DNA from: Geoalkalibacter sp.
GTDB lineage: Bacteria > Desulfobacterota > Desulfuromonadia > Desulfuromonadales > Geoalkalibacteraceae
Direction of reading: 5' to 3'
Length of the DNA stretch: 61,036 bases
Assembly (NCBI RefSeq): GCF_030605225.1
Contig: NZ_JAUWAV010000024.1
Location: 1 to 61,036, forward strand
The position numbers and the translations under genes are program-made. This document shows positions 42,271 through 52,258 of the stretch, piece by piece (the first letter of the stretch is position 1; every line of letters starts with the position of its first letter). A model generated the notes under the pieces. It did no database searches, was not told where the DNA came from, and worked only from the letters and a program-made list of their open reading frames with translations.

Positions 42271-45200
42271 ATGGCGGTAAAGAAGTTCAAGAAGGTGATG
42301 GCGGCCAACCGGGGCGAGATCGCCATCCGTATTTTTCGGGCTTGCACCGAGTTGGGCATCAAAACCCTGGCGATCTACTCGGAAGAGGACAAGATCTCCC
42401 TGCATCGCTACAAGGCCGACGAGGCTTATCAGATCGGCAAGGGCAAGGGGGCTATCGAAGCCTATCTGTCCATCGATGAGATCATCGACCTCGCGCGCAA
42501 GAAAGAGGTCGACGCCATCCATCCCGGCTATGGGTTTCTTTCGGAAAACCCGGATTTCGCCGAGGCCTGCGCCCGCGCCGGCATCGCCTTCATCGGCCCA
42601 ACGCCGGAAATCCAGCGGCGCCTGGGCGACAAGGTCAGCGCTCGACTGGTGGCCATGGAAGCGGGGGTGCCCGTGGTTCCTGGAACCGAAAAACCCATCA
42701 GCACCGAAGAGCAGGCCCTGATCTTCGCCAAGGAAGCGGGTTATCCCATCATCATCAAGGCCGCCGCGGGCGGCGGGGGCCGCGGCATGCGCGTGGCGCG
42801 CTCCCAGCGCGAGTTGCTCGAAGGGCTCAAGAGCGCGGCTTCCGAGGCGCAGGCGGCCTTTGGCAACCCTTCGGTGTTTCTCGAAAAATACATCGAGCGG
42901 CCCAAGCATATCGAAGTGCAGATCATGGGCGACAGCCACGGCAACCTGGTGCATTTTTTCGAGCGCGACTGCTCCATCCAGCGCCGTCACCAAAAAGTCA
43001 TCGAAATTGCCCCGTCCATCAGTCTGTCTCCCGAAAAGCGTCAGGAAGTCTGCGACATGGCGATGAAGATTGCCGGAGCCGTGGGCTATGTCAACGCCGG
43101 CACCGTCGAGTTTCTGCTGGATCAGCAGGGCAATTTCTACTTCATCGAGACCAACCCGCGCATTCAGGTCGAGCACACCGTCACCGAGATGGTGACCCAG
43201 CGCAATCTGGTGCAGATCCAGATTCGCGTGGCCGAAGGATACCGCCTCTCCGATCCCGAAATCGGCATCGCCGGCCAGGAGGACATCGAACTGCGCGGCT
43301 TTGCCATCCAGAGCCGCGTCACCACCGAGGATCCGCGCAACAACTTCGCTCCCGATTTCGGCACCATCAAGGTCTACCGCACCGCCGCCGGCTACGGCGT
43401 GCGCCTCGACGCCGGCCAGGGTTACGCGGGCGCGCAGGTCACGCCGCATTACGATTCGCTTTTGACCAAGATCACCACCTTTGGGCGCGGTTTCGCCGAC
43501 GCGGCGCGCACCATGCACCGCGCCTTGCAGGAATTTCGCATCCGCGGCGTCAAGACCAACATCGGGTTTCTGGAGAACGTCATCACCCACCCGACCTTTC
43601 TGGCGGGGCAATGCGATACCTCCTTTCTCGACACGCACCCGGAGCTTTTTCAGATTCCCGTCAAGCGCGACCGCGCCAACAAGCTGCTGCGCTTCATCGG
43701 TCACACCGTGGTCAACGGCTACCCCGGCATCAAGCCGGAAAGAGCCCTGCGTTATCGCGACCTGCGCGTGGCCGAGGTCCCGGAAATTCATTACGACACG
43801 CCGCGGCCGCGGGGCACACGCGACATCCTGCGCGAAAAGGGCCCCGAGGGGTTGGCCCAGTGGGCGCTCAAGGAGCGCAGGCTCCTGATCACCGACACCA
43901 CCATGCGCGATGCCCATCAGTCGCTCATGGCCACGCGCTTTCGCACCGCCGATCTGGAGCGCATCGCCGAGGCGACCAGCGTCTACGGCGGCGGCCTGTT
44001 TTCCCTGGAGATGTGGGGCGGGGCGACCTACGACGTCGCCATGCGCTTTCTGCGCGAGGATCCCTGGGAACGCCTCGACCGTCTGCGGGCCAAGATTCCC
44101 AACGTGCTGTTTCAGATGTTGCTGCGCGGCTCCAATGCCGTCGGCTACACCAACTACCCCGACAACGTGGTGCAGGAGTTCGTCAAAAAGGCCGCGGAGG
44201 GCGGCATCGACGTGTTCCGCATCTTTGATTCCCTTAACTGGACCAAGGGCATGGCGGTGGCCATGGAGGCGGTGCGCAAGAGCGGCACGGTGTGCGAGGC
44301 GGCCATGTGCTACACCGGCGACATCCTTGATCCCAAGCGCGACAAGTACCCCCTCTCTTACTACGTCGAGACGGCCAAGGAACTGGAGAAAATGGGCGCG
44401 CACATCCTCGGCATCAAGGACATGGCCGGGTTGCTCAAGCCCTTTGCCGCCGAGAAACTGATCAAGGCGCTCAAGGCCGAAATCGGCATTCCCATCCATC
44501 TGCACACCCACGACACCTCGAGCAACGGCGGCGCCATGCTGCTGATGGCTGCCCAGGCCGGCGTGGACATCGTCGATCTGGCCTTGTCCTCGGTGTCGGG
44601 GCTGACCGCCCAGCCCAATCTCAATGCGCTGCTGGCCGTGCTCGAAGGCACCATCTGGGATCCCAAGCTCGATCAGGAGGGTCTGCAGAAGTTGGCCAAC
44701 TACTGGGAAACGGTGCGTACCTACTATGCGCCCTTCGAGTCGGAGCTGCGCAGTGGGACCGCCCAAGTCTACCATCACGAGCTCCCGGGAGGTCAGTACT
44801 CCAACTACAAGCCGCAGGTGGAGGGTTTGGGCCTGGGGCATCGCTGGGAAGAGTGCAAGGAGATGTACCGCAAGGTCAACGACATGTTCGGTGATGTCAT
44901 CAAGGTGACGCCTTCCTCGAAAATCGTCGGCGACATGGCCATGTTCATGGTGCAGAACAATCTCGAACCCGAGGATGTCTATGCCCGCGGCCATGAACTG
45001 ACCTTTCCGAAAGGGGTCATCGACTTTTTCAAGGGCATGATCGGGCAGCCCGTCGGCGGTTTTCCCGAAGAGTTGCAGAAGATCATCCTCAAGGATGAAA
45101 AACCCCTGACCTGTCGCCCCGGTGAATTGCTCGAACCGGTGGATTTCGCCGCGCGCAAGACCGAGCTTGAGGAAAAGGTCGGCCATAAGGTGAGCGAGCG

Positions 45201-45723
45201 CGACGTGCTTTCCGCTGTGCTCTATCCCGGCGTGTGGGAAGAGTTCGACGCCCATCGCCAGGAATTCGGCGACACCTCGGTGCTGCCCACCCCGGTGTTC
45301 TTCTACGGCATGGAAACCGGCGACGAGATCAACGTGGAAATCGAGCCGGGGAAAAACCTGATCGCGCGCCTGAACGCCGTGGGCAGCCTGCAGAAAGACG
45401 GCACGCGCAACATCTATTTCGAGCTCAATGGCGAACCGCGCCAGGTGACGGTGCAGGATCTCTCGGTGGAATCGGATCAGGCCAGTCATCAGAAGGCCGA
45501 AAAAGGCAACGCCAAGCATGTCGGCGCGCCGATGCCGGGCAAGGTGTTCAAGATTCTGGTCAAGGTCGGCGACGAGGTCAGCGCCGGCGATACCTTGTTG
45601 AGCACCGAAGCGATGAAGATGGAGACCAACGTCAAGGCGCGCGTCGGCGGAAAAATCGCCGAGATCCTCTTCAAGGAAGGCGAGTCCGTGCAGCAGGACG
45701 ATCTGCTCCTGGTGTTCGAGTGA
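42271..45723 (+). CDS. pyc: Pyruvate carboxylase
   Basis: 1150 aa, the single-chain form. It carboxylates pyruvate to oxaloacetate with ATP and bicarbonate. Domains: biotin carboxylase (1-455; AANRGEIAIRIFRA, KAAAGGGGRGMRVA, ERDCSIQRRHQKVIE), carboxyltransferase (about 535-800; TDTTMRDAHQSLMATR and the metal ligands in HLHTHDTS), allosteric/tetramer region, and biotinyl domain with K1116 in EAMKMET. The ATG follows AGGAGG by four bases; a GTG-free upstream frame at 42244 is not used. It refills the TCA cycle during growth on acetate or pyruvate. Confidence 0.98.
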   Translation: MAVKKFKKVMAANRGEIAIRIFRACTELGIKTLAIYSEEDKISLHRYKADEAYQIGKGKGAIEAYLSIDEIIDLARKKEVDAIHPGYGFLSENPDFAEACARAGIAFIGPTPEIQRRLGDKVSARLVAMEAGVPVVPGTEKPISTEEQALIFAKEAGYPIIIKAAAGGGGRGMRVARSQRELLEGLKSAASEAQAAFGNPSVFLEKYIERPKHIEVQIMGDSHGNLVHFFERDCSIQRRHQKVIEIAPSISLSPEKRQEVCDMAMKIAGAVGYVNAGTVEFLLDQQGNFYFIETNPRIQVEHTVTEMVTQRNLVQIQIRVAEGYRLSDPEIGIAGQEDIELRGFAIQSRVTTEDPRNNFAPDFGTIKVYRTAAGYGVRLDAGQGYAGAQVTPHYDSLLTKITTFGRGFADAARTMHRALQEFRIRGVKTNIGFLENVITHPTFLAGQCDTSFLDTHPELFQIPVKRDRANKLLRFIGHTVVNGYPGIKPERALRYRDLRVAEVPEIHYDTPRPRGTRDILREKGPEGLAQWALKERRLLITDTTMRDAHQSLMATRFRTADLERIAEATSVYGGGLFSLEMWGGATYDVAMRFLREDPWERLDRLRAKIPNVLFQMLLRGSNAVGYTNYPDNVVQEFVKKAAEGGIDVFRIFDSLNWTKGMAVAMEAVRKSGTVCEAAMCYTGDILDPKRDKYPLSYYVETAKELEKMGAHILGIKDMAGLLKPFAAEKLIKALKAEIGIPIHLHTHDTSSNGGAMLLMAAQAGVDIVDLALSSVSGLTAQPNLNALLAVLEGTIWDPKLDQEGLQKLANYWETVRTYYAPFESELRSGTAQVYHHELPGGQYSNYKPQVEGLGLGHRWEECKEMYRKVNDMFGDVIKVTPSSKIVGDMAMFMVQNNLEPEDVYARGHELTFPKGVIDFFKGMIGQPVGGFPEELQKIILKDEKPLTCRPGELLEPVDFAARKTELEEKVGHKVSERDVLSAVLYPGVWEEFDAHRQEFGDTSVLPTPVFFYGMETGDEINVEIEPGKNLIARLNAVGSLQKDGTRNIYFELNGEPRQVTVQDLSVESDQASHQKAEKGNAKHVGAPMPGKVFKILVKVGDEVSAGDTLLSTEAMKMETNVKARVGGKIAEILFKEGESVQQDDLLLVFE

Positions 45724-45751
45724 GCGGCGTGTAAGATCTTGAGATTGCATG

Positions 45752-45779
45752 AAGCCGGGCCCTGTGCCCGGCTTTTTTC
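45752..45779 (+). terminator. Terminator after pyc
   Basis: AAGCCGGGC/GCCCGGCTT with loop CCTGT, followed by a T tract. Confidence 0.93.
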
Positions 45780-45872
45780 TTGCGGATTGATGCCTTCTCA
45801 AAGCCTGGGACGCTGTGCTAGGCTTCCTGACGATGGTGCGCGAGGTTTTGCTTTCATGCGGGGGGAGCTTTC

Positions 45873-46997
45873 TTGAGACGGTTTGTCATTGTCATGCTGC
45901 TGTTGTTGTCCTTGCCTGGGTCGGGCCTGGGGGCCGGTTTGACGCAAGGCGACTGGATGAGGAGCCTGGTCGAGGGGTTGGGCCTGTCCTTTGGTTTGCC
46001 TGATCAGCCCGAGGAAGAGGATTACCGGCGGATTCTCTCCGGGCGGCGCACCCTGCGCGTCGAGGCCGAAGAGGCGCTGCTCCCCGAGAGTCTGGTGGCG
46101 ATCAAGGATTTCACCAATTTCGGTGAATTCAGCGGCAGCGGCTGGGTGAGCGGCATCGCCTCGCCGACCACCGCGCGCCTCGCGTTTCTTCTGCCGCTGG
46201 CGGGAGATTATCGGGTCACGGCGGTGGTGCGCCTGCCCGGCCATGTGCTTCGCCTGGCCGGAAGGGAATTTCCCCTCTCCGGCGACAATTTTTTTACCTC
46301 CGTGGATCTCGGCACTTTGTTTCTGGATGCCGGCCTGCATGAGGTTGAACTCCGCCTGCCCCCCAATGGCGCCGTCGATTATCTTGAATTTCAGGCACCG
46401 GATCGACCCGAAATCGCTCCCCTCGGCGGCTGGCAGACAGCGCGCGCCTTGAGTCGCGCGGATCTGGCATTGACGGCGCTGCGCGCCCTGGATGTGGAAA
46501 ACCTGCTGCCCCCTGCCGCGCCGGAGCTTCGCCTGGAGGCGGAAGACGCCGAGAATTCGGGCGGCGCGACGGTGGTGACGACGCGCTATCTCGGAGCCCC
46601 GAGCGGCGGTCGCTGGCTGCGCGCCGCGACCAGCCCGGCCGAGGTTTTCATCGGCTTTTCCATTGCCGAACCTGGTTTCTACCGCATTCATCTCATTGGC
46701 GCCGGAACCTTGCCGGCCCGGGTGCAGGTTGACGAGGGGCGCTTTCGCGAGCTTGCCTGGCCTTCCTATCTGACACCCGTCTCGGTTGGCAGCGCCTATC
46801 TCGACCGGGGACGCCGGCAAATCAAGATCGCTCTGTCTCCCGGGACAGGTGTGGATTGGATTCATCTGCGCAAGCAGCGCTCCGCTCCCGAAGATCTGGA
46901 AAAGCTCGCCGGTCTCTCAGATCGAGCGGCCCAGCTCGAGGCCGCGGAACTCGACGACCTGCTCGCCCTGCTTGCCGCCATCGGTCCATCGCCCTGA
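45873..46997 (+). CDS. Secreted protein with two CBM6/35-like domains
   Basis: 374 aa starting with TTG behind GGGGGGAG. Signal peptide 1-21 (ending GLGAG). Two similar beta-rich parts follow: about 60-175, beginning LRVEAEEA and ending GAVDYLEFQ, and about 218-335, beginning LRLEAEDAENSGG and ending GTGVDWIHLRK. Both begin with the 'R-x-E-A-E-D/E-A' strand and end with a 'G-x-D-x-I/L' strand, typical of CBM6/CBM35 modules. No enzyme domain is attached. Six bases before comEC. The family is inferred from strand pattern. Confidence 0.75.
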   Translation: MRRFVIVMLLLLSLPGSGLGAGLTQGDWMRSLVEGLGLSFGLPDQPEEEDYRRILSGRRTLRVEAEEALLPESLVAIKDFTNFGEFSGSGWVSGIASPTTARLAFLLPLAGDYRVTAVVRLPGHVLRLAGREFPLSGDNFFTSVDLGTLFLDAGLHEVELRLPPNGAVDYLEFQAPDRPEIAPLGGWQTARALSRADLALTALRALDVENLLPPAAPELRLEAEDAENSGGATVVTTRYLGAPSGGRWLRAATSPAEVFIGFSIAEPGFYRIHLIGAGTLPARVQVDEGRFRELAWPSYLTPVSVGSAYLDRGRRQIKIALSPGTGVDWIHLRKQRSAPEDLEKLAGLSDRAAQLEAAELDDLLALLAAIGPSP

Positions 46998-47003
46998 TTC
47001 GTC

Positions 47004-49430
47004 ATGGGAGTTCTGCCCTGGTTGCTGGCCTTGGGCGGCGGCATCGTCGCGGCGCCCTATGGCTCTTTCAGCGTCTGGCTGACGGCTCTCGGCCTAGGTT
47101 GCGCCTTGCCCGTTTTTTTGCTGCGGCGGCATCCCCGCCTGCGGACGGCGGCCGCCGCGCTCTTTTTTTTCCTCGGCGGCTATCTGCTTTGCGGCTTGGC
47201 GCTGGAACCTCTCGCCGGGCCGAGGGATTTGCGGTCATGGTGCGGAGCCGGCGAAGTGCTGGTGGAAGCCGAGGTCCTAAGTCTGGGCCGACGGGACGGG
47301 GGCAAGAACTATCTTGATTTGCGGGTGCGCAGTGTGCAAAAGGACCTTCAGGTCTGGCAGGCCGAAGGCCGCTTGCGCTTATTTGTCGACGGGCCGGTCG
47401 AGACGGTCTTGCCCGGTGATGGGTTGCGTTTTCGCGCGTCGTTGCGTGCACCGCACAATTTCGGAACGCCCGGTGAATTCGACTATCCGCGCTATCTCGC
47501 CGCGCGCGGCATCCAGGCCGGCGCCTATCTGAACCGTCTTGAGGACGCGGCCATCCTTCCCGGCGAGGCGGGCTTGGGGCCGCGCTACCTGACCGGGATC
47601 TGGCGGCAGCGGGTCCTGTCCCTCATCGAGGACGCGGTGGCGGCGGATACCGCCGCACTGCTGGCGGCCCTGCTGGTCGGCGACAAGGGCGGACTGAGCG
47701 ATGCGCAACGCCAGGTTCTGGCCCGCGGCGGCATATCCCACCTGTTTTCCATCTCGGGTCTGCACCTCGGCTTGATCGGTTTCTACGCCTATCAGCTGGT
47801 TCATTTTTTCTGGCGGCGTAGCACCTGGCTGCTGCTGCATCTGCCGCCCAAGCGCTATCTACCTCTGTTTCTGCTGCCGGTGCTGCTGGTCTATCTGCTG
47901 TTGACCGGCGAGGCTCTGCCGACCCAGCGCGCCTTTCTCATGGCGGCCGCGGGGGCCGCGCTCTGGGTCTGTTCCCGGCGCACGGCGCCTTTGAATCTTC
48001 TGTGGAGCGCCGCGCTGATTTTTTTGCTCTTCGAGCCCCTGCTGCTCTTTGAGGCCTCGTTTCAACTTTCCTTCGCCGGTGTCCTGGGCATCATGCTGCT
48101 GGTGCCGCGCTGGTCGAAGTCCTGCCCGCGCAGGCCCTTCATTCTGCGCCGGCTGTGCTTGCTGCTCCTGACGACCCTGGCCGCGACCCTGGCCGCGACC
48201 CTGGCCACCTTGCCCCTCACTCTGCTGCATTTTCATCTGCTGGCCCCGGCGGCCCTTTTAACCAATCTGGTCGCGGTGCCGATGATCGGGCTGGTGGCGG
48301 TACCCCTGGGCCTGGCGGCCGTCGTGCTGACCCTTTTCTGGGATGCGGGCGCCCGCGTGTTGCTGCAACTCGACGGCCTGGTCGTGCAGGGCACCTTCGA
48401 CGCCATGGCGCGGCTGGTGGAGCTACCCCTGCTCGGCGGCCGGCTGCTTTACCTGACGCCCCGCGCGCTTCTTGGTGTTTTTGTCCTGTGCCTGCTGGTT
48501 CTGGCCGGACATCAATGGTGCCGGCGTCGCCGGAGCATCGCGGCCATCGCCGGTTGCCTGCTCCTGCTCATCCCCTCTGCATCCTGGCAGGGCCTTGAGG
48601 TCATCGCCCTGAGTGTCGGCCAGGGCGACGCGACCCTGCTGAGTTTGGCGCCGGGTCGTCACATTCTGGTGGACGGGGGAGGGCTGCGCAGCGAAACCTT
48701 TGATGTGGGGACGCGGCTTTTGGCGCCCGCCTTGGGCCATTTGGGCGTCAAGCGCCTGGAGGCGGTGGTCTTGACCCATGATCATCCCGACCACCGCAAG
48801 GGCCTGCATCAGGTTCTCAGCCATTTCGAGGTGGAGGAGTTCTGGGCACCCGCCCCCCTGGCGGAACTTGACACGGATCTGGTTCGCCTGCTGGATGAGC
48901 GCGCCATCCGGGTCCGCCATTTTGCGCCGGGGTGGACGGTGATTGAGCGAGAACACCAGTCCCTGGCCGTGTTCCAGGCCGAAGGCAGGGGGCTGTCCCT
49001 CAACGATCGCTCCCTGGTCATCCATGCCGCTCAGGGACAAGAAGGCGTGCTGTTGACGGCCGACCTGGAGGAGCGAGGTGTCGGTGAACTGCTCTTGCAT
49101 CCCTTGCCCGGGGCTGTATCCTTGCTGAAGCTTCCCCATCACGGCAGCGCCCGCTCTCGGGTGGAGCACCTGGTGGCGGCGGCACAACCCTCCGCGACTT
49201 TTGTGTCCGCCGGTCGCCACAACGTTTATCGCCTGCCGGCGCGGCGCGTCGTCGATGGGTTGGCGCGGGAGAACATCCCCCTGTATCGGACCGACACCCA
49301 GGGGACCTTGCGCATGCGGACCCAGGGAAAGGGCTGGGCGATTGAACATTGGTCGAAGGGCCGCTTTCGGCGACCGGATGGCGCGTTTTTTGCTGATCAG
49401 TTTGCGGATTCTCACGCGGAGCCCCTATGA
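47004..49430 (+). CDS. comEC: DNA internalization-related competence protein ComEC/Rec2
   Basis: 808 aa. N-terminal DUF4131 (about 25-170), the Competence membrane domain (about 215-500; LVGDKGGLSDAQRQVLARGG and HLFSISGLHLGLIGF) and a C-terminal MBL-fold nuclease-like domain (about 530-770; LSVGQGDATLL, LTHDHPDH, LPHHGSARSR). It makes the channel for single-stranded DNA in natural transformation. Full length, so probably functional. A 12-bp triplicated stretch lies inside (48173-48208). Confidence 0.94.
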   Translation: MGVLPWLLALGGGIVAAPYGSFSVWLTALGLGCALPVFLLRRHPRLRTAAAALFFFLGGYLLCGLALEPLAGPRDLRSWCGAGEVLVEAEVLSLGRRDGGKNYLDLRVRSVQKDLQVWQAEGRLRLFVDGPVETVLPGDGLRFRASLRAPHNFGTPGEFDYPRYLAARGIQAGAYLNRLEDAAILPGEAGLGPRYLTGIWRQRVLSLIEDAVAADTAALLAALLVGDKGGLSDAQRQVLARGGISHLFSISGLHLGLIGFYAYQLVHFFWRRSTWLLLHLPPKRYLPLFLLPVLLVYLLLTGEALPTQRAFLMAAAGAALWVCSRRTAPLNLLWSAALIFLLFEPLLLFEASFQLSFAGVLGIMLLVPRWSKSCPRRPFILRRLCLLLLTTLAATLAATLATLPLTLLHFHLLAPAALLTNLVAVPMIGLVAVPLGLAAVVLTLFWDAGARVLLQLDGLVVQGTFDAMARLVELPLLGGRLLYLTPRALLGVFVLCLLVLAGHQWCRRRRSIAAIAGCLLLLIPSASWQGLEVIALSVGQGDATLLSLAPGRHILVDGGGLRSETFDVGTRLLAPALGHLGVKRLEAVVLTHDHPDHRKGLHQVLSHFEVEEFWAPAPLAELDTDLVRLLDERAIRVRHFAPGWTVIEREHQSLAVFQAEGRGLSLNDRSLVIHAAQGQEGVLLTADLEERGVGELLLHPLPGAVSLLKLPHHGSARSRVEHLVAAAQPSATFVSAGRHNVYRLPARRVVDGLARENIPLYRTDTQGTLRMRTQGKGWAIEHWSKGRFRRPDGAFFADQFADSHAEPL
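48173..48208 (+). repeat. Three tandem 12-bp repeats inside comEC
   Basis: GACCCTGGCCGC occurs twice and GACCCTGGCCAC once, in frame, encoding T-L-A-A units in a membrane helix (TLAATLAATLAT). Gain or loss of a unit would keep the frame. Confidence 0.85.
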
Positions 49431-50749
49431 AAAACCCAACCCTTCTGGTTGTCGCTGTCGAGCAGATGCCTCGCCGACTTCTCACCGATGTATTTAGCCC
49501 CGAGGGGATCGTCGTGGAAACCTGCGACGCGGGACAGGCCGCTCTGCGCAGGCTTGAGGCGGGCGGGATCGAGTTGGTCATCGCCGATCTGGCCGAGGGG
49601 GAAAGGTTGCTGGCTTCGCGTCGGTTCGGATCCTCTCCCGAGGTGTTGTTGGTCGCTGCTTGCGCCGATCGTGAGCAAGCCATCGCGACCTTGCAAAAGG
49701 GCGCGGGCGACTTTCTGAGCAAGCCCGTTCAGCCCGACGAGTTGCGCCATCGCGTCCTGGCCCTACTGGAAAAGCGCCGTCTGGCGGCGGAAAATGAGGC
49801 GCTTCATGCTGAAAACGGCCTGTTGCGCGAGGGGCTGGAACTTGGCGCCCTGCTTGATCTGGAGCCGCTTCTGGCGCGCGCCGTCCCTTGGATTCAAAGA
49901 GAACTGGGCGCGACGGCGGGTTTTGCCTTCGTGCGTGACGACGAAGATTTCTCCCTTCATGCCGTGACGGGGATGGAGCAGTCGCAGGCGCAAAGCTGGG
50001 CGCCCCTGCTTTTTTCCGGTTTGTCCTCCGGGCCGGGCCCCTGGCATCTGGATGTCGAGGAAAGCCAGGCCCTGCAGTGCGCGGAGCCGATTCTGGCTTA
50101 TCCTCTGTACTTTCAGGACCAGCTCCGGGGCGGACTGGTCTTTGTCGGAGCCGCCCGGTTCGTCGAGCGTGCCGAATTGCTTTTTAAACAGACGGCGCTG
50201 GCTTTCGAGAACGCGTTTCGCCTGCGCGGCGCGCGCGAGCTCATGTATACCGATGATCTGACCGGCCTCTTCAACCATCGCTACCTGCATCTGGTGCTGG
50301 AGCAGGAGATACGCCGCTCGGGACGCTATCGCCTTGAATTCGCTCTGGTCTTTATCGATCTGGATCATTTCAAGGCCATTAATGACACCCATGGCCATCT
50401 GGTCGGCAGCGCCGTGCTGACCGAAGTGGGGCAGGTGCTGCGTCAGTGCCTGCGGGATACGGACCTGCTTTTTCGCTATGGCGGTGATGAATTTACCGCG
50501 CTGCTGGTGGAGACGGAGGAGGAGGGCGCGCTGGTGGTGGCGGAGCGCATGCGCGCCACCTTGGAACACCATAAGTTTCTCGCCGGCGACGGAGTCAATG
50601 CCCGCCTGACGGCGACCTTCGGCGTGGCGGTTTTTCCCGGGGATGCCGAGGACCGCATGGAGTTGCTGCTGCGCGCCGACCGCGCCATGTACTGGGGGAA
50701 AAAACACCGCAATGTCGTGTGTCGGGCACAGGATCTCAAAGATGCCTGA
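49427..50749 (+). CDS. Receiver-GAF-GGDEF diguanylate cyclase
   Basis: 440 aa. A divergent receiver (1-120) keeps D54 and the Lys in LSKPV but has VVAVEQ where the acidic pair should be. A GAF-like region covers about 135-270. The GGDEF domain has the full active site RYGGDEF and the RDTD inhibition site five residues before it, so it should make cyclic di-GMP and be product-inhibited. It overlaps comEC by ATGA. Confidence 0.9.
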   Translation: MKNPTLLVVAVEQMPRRLLTDVFSPEGIVVETCDAGQAALRRLEAGGIELVIADLAEGERLLASRRFGSSPEVLLVAACADREQAIATLQKGAGDFLSKPVQPDELRHRVLALLEKRRLAAENEALHAENGLLREGLELGALLDLEPLLARAVPWIQRELGATAGFAFVRDDEDFSLHAVTGMEQSQAQSWAPLLFSGLSSGPGPWHLDVEESQALQCAEPILAYPLYFQDQLRGGLVFVGAARFVERAELLFKQTALAFENAFRLRGARELMYTDDLTGLFNHRYLHLVLEQEIRRSGRYRLEFALVFIDLDHFKAINDTHGHLVGSAVLTEVGQVLRQCLRDTDLLFRYGGDEFTALLVETEEEGALVVAERMRATLEHHKFLAGDGVNARLTATFGVAVFPGDAEDRMELLLRADRAMYWGKKHRNVVCRAQDLKDA

Positions 50750-50791
50750 CATTTTCGGGCCGCATCTTTCCTCGGCCGGGCGTCTTGGGCG

Positions 50792-50820
50792 TTGACGGGG
50801 TGGGCCTCCCCGGGGTAAAT
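50792..50820 (+). promoter_or_regulatory. Putative sigma70 promoter for hisS
   Basis: TTGACG at 50792 and GTAAAT at 50815, spacing 17; start codon at 50884. Confidence 0.45.
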
Positions 50821-50883
50821 ATGGCACGGATTCGGCCGGCAGATCTGCACGGCCGAAATTTTTGATGGAGGCGCACAGGATTT

Positions 50884-52164
50884 ATGAGCATGACCGGCAT
50901 CAAGGGGATGAACGACATCCTTCCCGGCGAGGTGGAGACCTGGCAATTTCTCGAAAGCGCGGCGCGCCGCGTGTTCGCTCTGCACGGCTTCTCGGAGATT
51001 CGCGTGCCGGTGGTGGAAAAAACCGAACTTTTTCGGCGCTCCATCGGTGAAACCACGGATATCGTGGAAAAGGAAATGTACACCTTCGTCGACAAGGGCG
51101 GCACGTCCCTGACCCTGCGCCCCGAGGGCACGGCCTCGGTCATGCGTGCTTTCATCGAGCATAAGTTGTATGCCGCCGATCCTGTCGCCAAGCTCTATTA
51201 TATGGGACCCATGTTTCGCTATGAGCGTCCGCAGAAGGGGCGCTATCGTCAGTTCCATCAGATCGGCGTCGAGGCGGTGGGGGTCGATGATCCCCGCATC
51301 GATGCCCAGATCCTGGCCATGCTCTGCCAATTTTTCGACGACATCGGCCTCGACGAGTTGGAACTGCAGATCAATTCCCTGGGCTGTCCGGAATGTCGCC
51401 CGGCCTATCGCCGGCAGCTGGTCGCCTTTCTCGAAGCCCGGCTCGGCGAGCTCTGCGATGACTGCCGACGGCGTGTCACGAGCAATCCGCTGCGGGTTCT
51501 TGATTGCAAGGCGGCCGGTTGTCGCGAGGCGACCGTGGAAGCTCCGGCCATGCTCGATCATCTGTGTGGCGGCTGTGATGATCATTTTGCCGAGGTGCGG
51601 ACTCACCTGGACGCCGTCGGCACGCCCTACGCGGTGAACCGGCGCATGGTGCGCGGGCTCGACTATTACACCCGGACCACCTTCGAAATGGTGACGGCCA
51701 ATCTCGGCGCCCAGAATGCGGTCGCCGCCGGTGGGCGCTATGACGGGCTGGTACGCGAGTTGGGCGGCCCGGCTTTGCCCGGCATCGGCTTTGCCATGGG
51801 CGTGGAGCGGCTGGCACTGCTTTTGGGCGACAAGCGGCAGGCGCGGCAATCGCCCGCGCTGTTTGTCGCGGCCTTGGGCGATGCGGCGCAAGGCCGTGCC
51901 TTTGTGCTCATGCACCAGATGCAGCGACAAGGCCTACGGGTTGAAATCGATTACCAGGGCCGCAGCCTCAAGTCGCAGATGCGCCGCGCGGACAAACTCG
52001 CCGCACCGCTGGTATTGATCATCGGCGAAGACGAACTGGCGCGCGGCGTCGGCCAGCTGCGCTTCATGGCCGACAGCAGCCAGCGTGAAGTCGCCCTCGT
52101 CGAACTCTATGAAACCGTTGTCGCCGAGTTGGCCGGGTGGTCCGGCGCCGGGCAATGCCCTTGA
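50884..52164 (+). CDS. hisS: Histidyl-tRNA synthetase
   Basis: 426 aa class II synthetase. ITGIKG-like start ([14 protein letters not shown]), [31 protein letters not shown] (motif 2), [13 protein letters not shown] and [14 protein letters not shown] (histidine-binding), and a C-terminal anticodon domain from about 330. Starts at 50884 or 50890 are both possible; AGGA lies 3 and 9 bases before them. Confidence 0.98.
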   Translation: MSMTGIKGMNDILPGEVETWQFLESAARRVFALHGFSEIRVPVVEKTELFRRSIGETTDIVEKEMYTFVDKGGTSLTLRPEGTASVMRAFIEHKLYAADPVAKLYYMGPMFRYERPQKGRYRQFHQIGVEAVGVDDPRIDAQILAMLCQFFDDIGLDELELQINSLGCPECRPAYRRQLVAFLEARLGELCDDCRRRVTSNPLRVLDCKAAGCREATVEAPAMLDHLCGGCDDHFAEVRTHLDAVGTPYAVNRRMVRGLDYYTRTTFEMVTANLGAQNAVAAGGRYDGLVRELGGPALPGIGFAMGVERLALLLGDKRQARQSPALFVAALGDAAQGRAFVLMHQMQRQGLRVEIDYQGRSLKSQMRRADKLAAPLVLIIGEDELARGVGQLRFMADSSQREVALVELYETVVAELAGWSGAGQCP

Positions 52165-52189
52165 GATTTTTCATGGCGGTTTGTATAAT
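52161..52189 (+). promoter_or_regulatory. Sigma70 promoter of aspS
   Basis: TTGAGA at 52161 and a perfect TATAAT at 52184, spacing 17. It overlaps the hisS stop codon. The leader is about 63 bases. Confidence 0.75.
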
Positions 52190-52258
52190 CCACCATTCTC
52201 CACCATCCCGCCCGGAATGCCGGCGGGCCATCCGCAATTGACGAGGGAGGAACCACAC

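Noticed and set aside
42187-45801. 1204-codon frame antisense to pyc
   Set aside because: Long only because of GC-rich third positions; pyc on the plus strand is complete.
51811-51828. TGGCAC-TGCTT-TTGGG, like a sigma54 promoter
   Set aside because: It lies deep inside hisS, and the -12 element does not match TTGCA or TTGCT.
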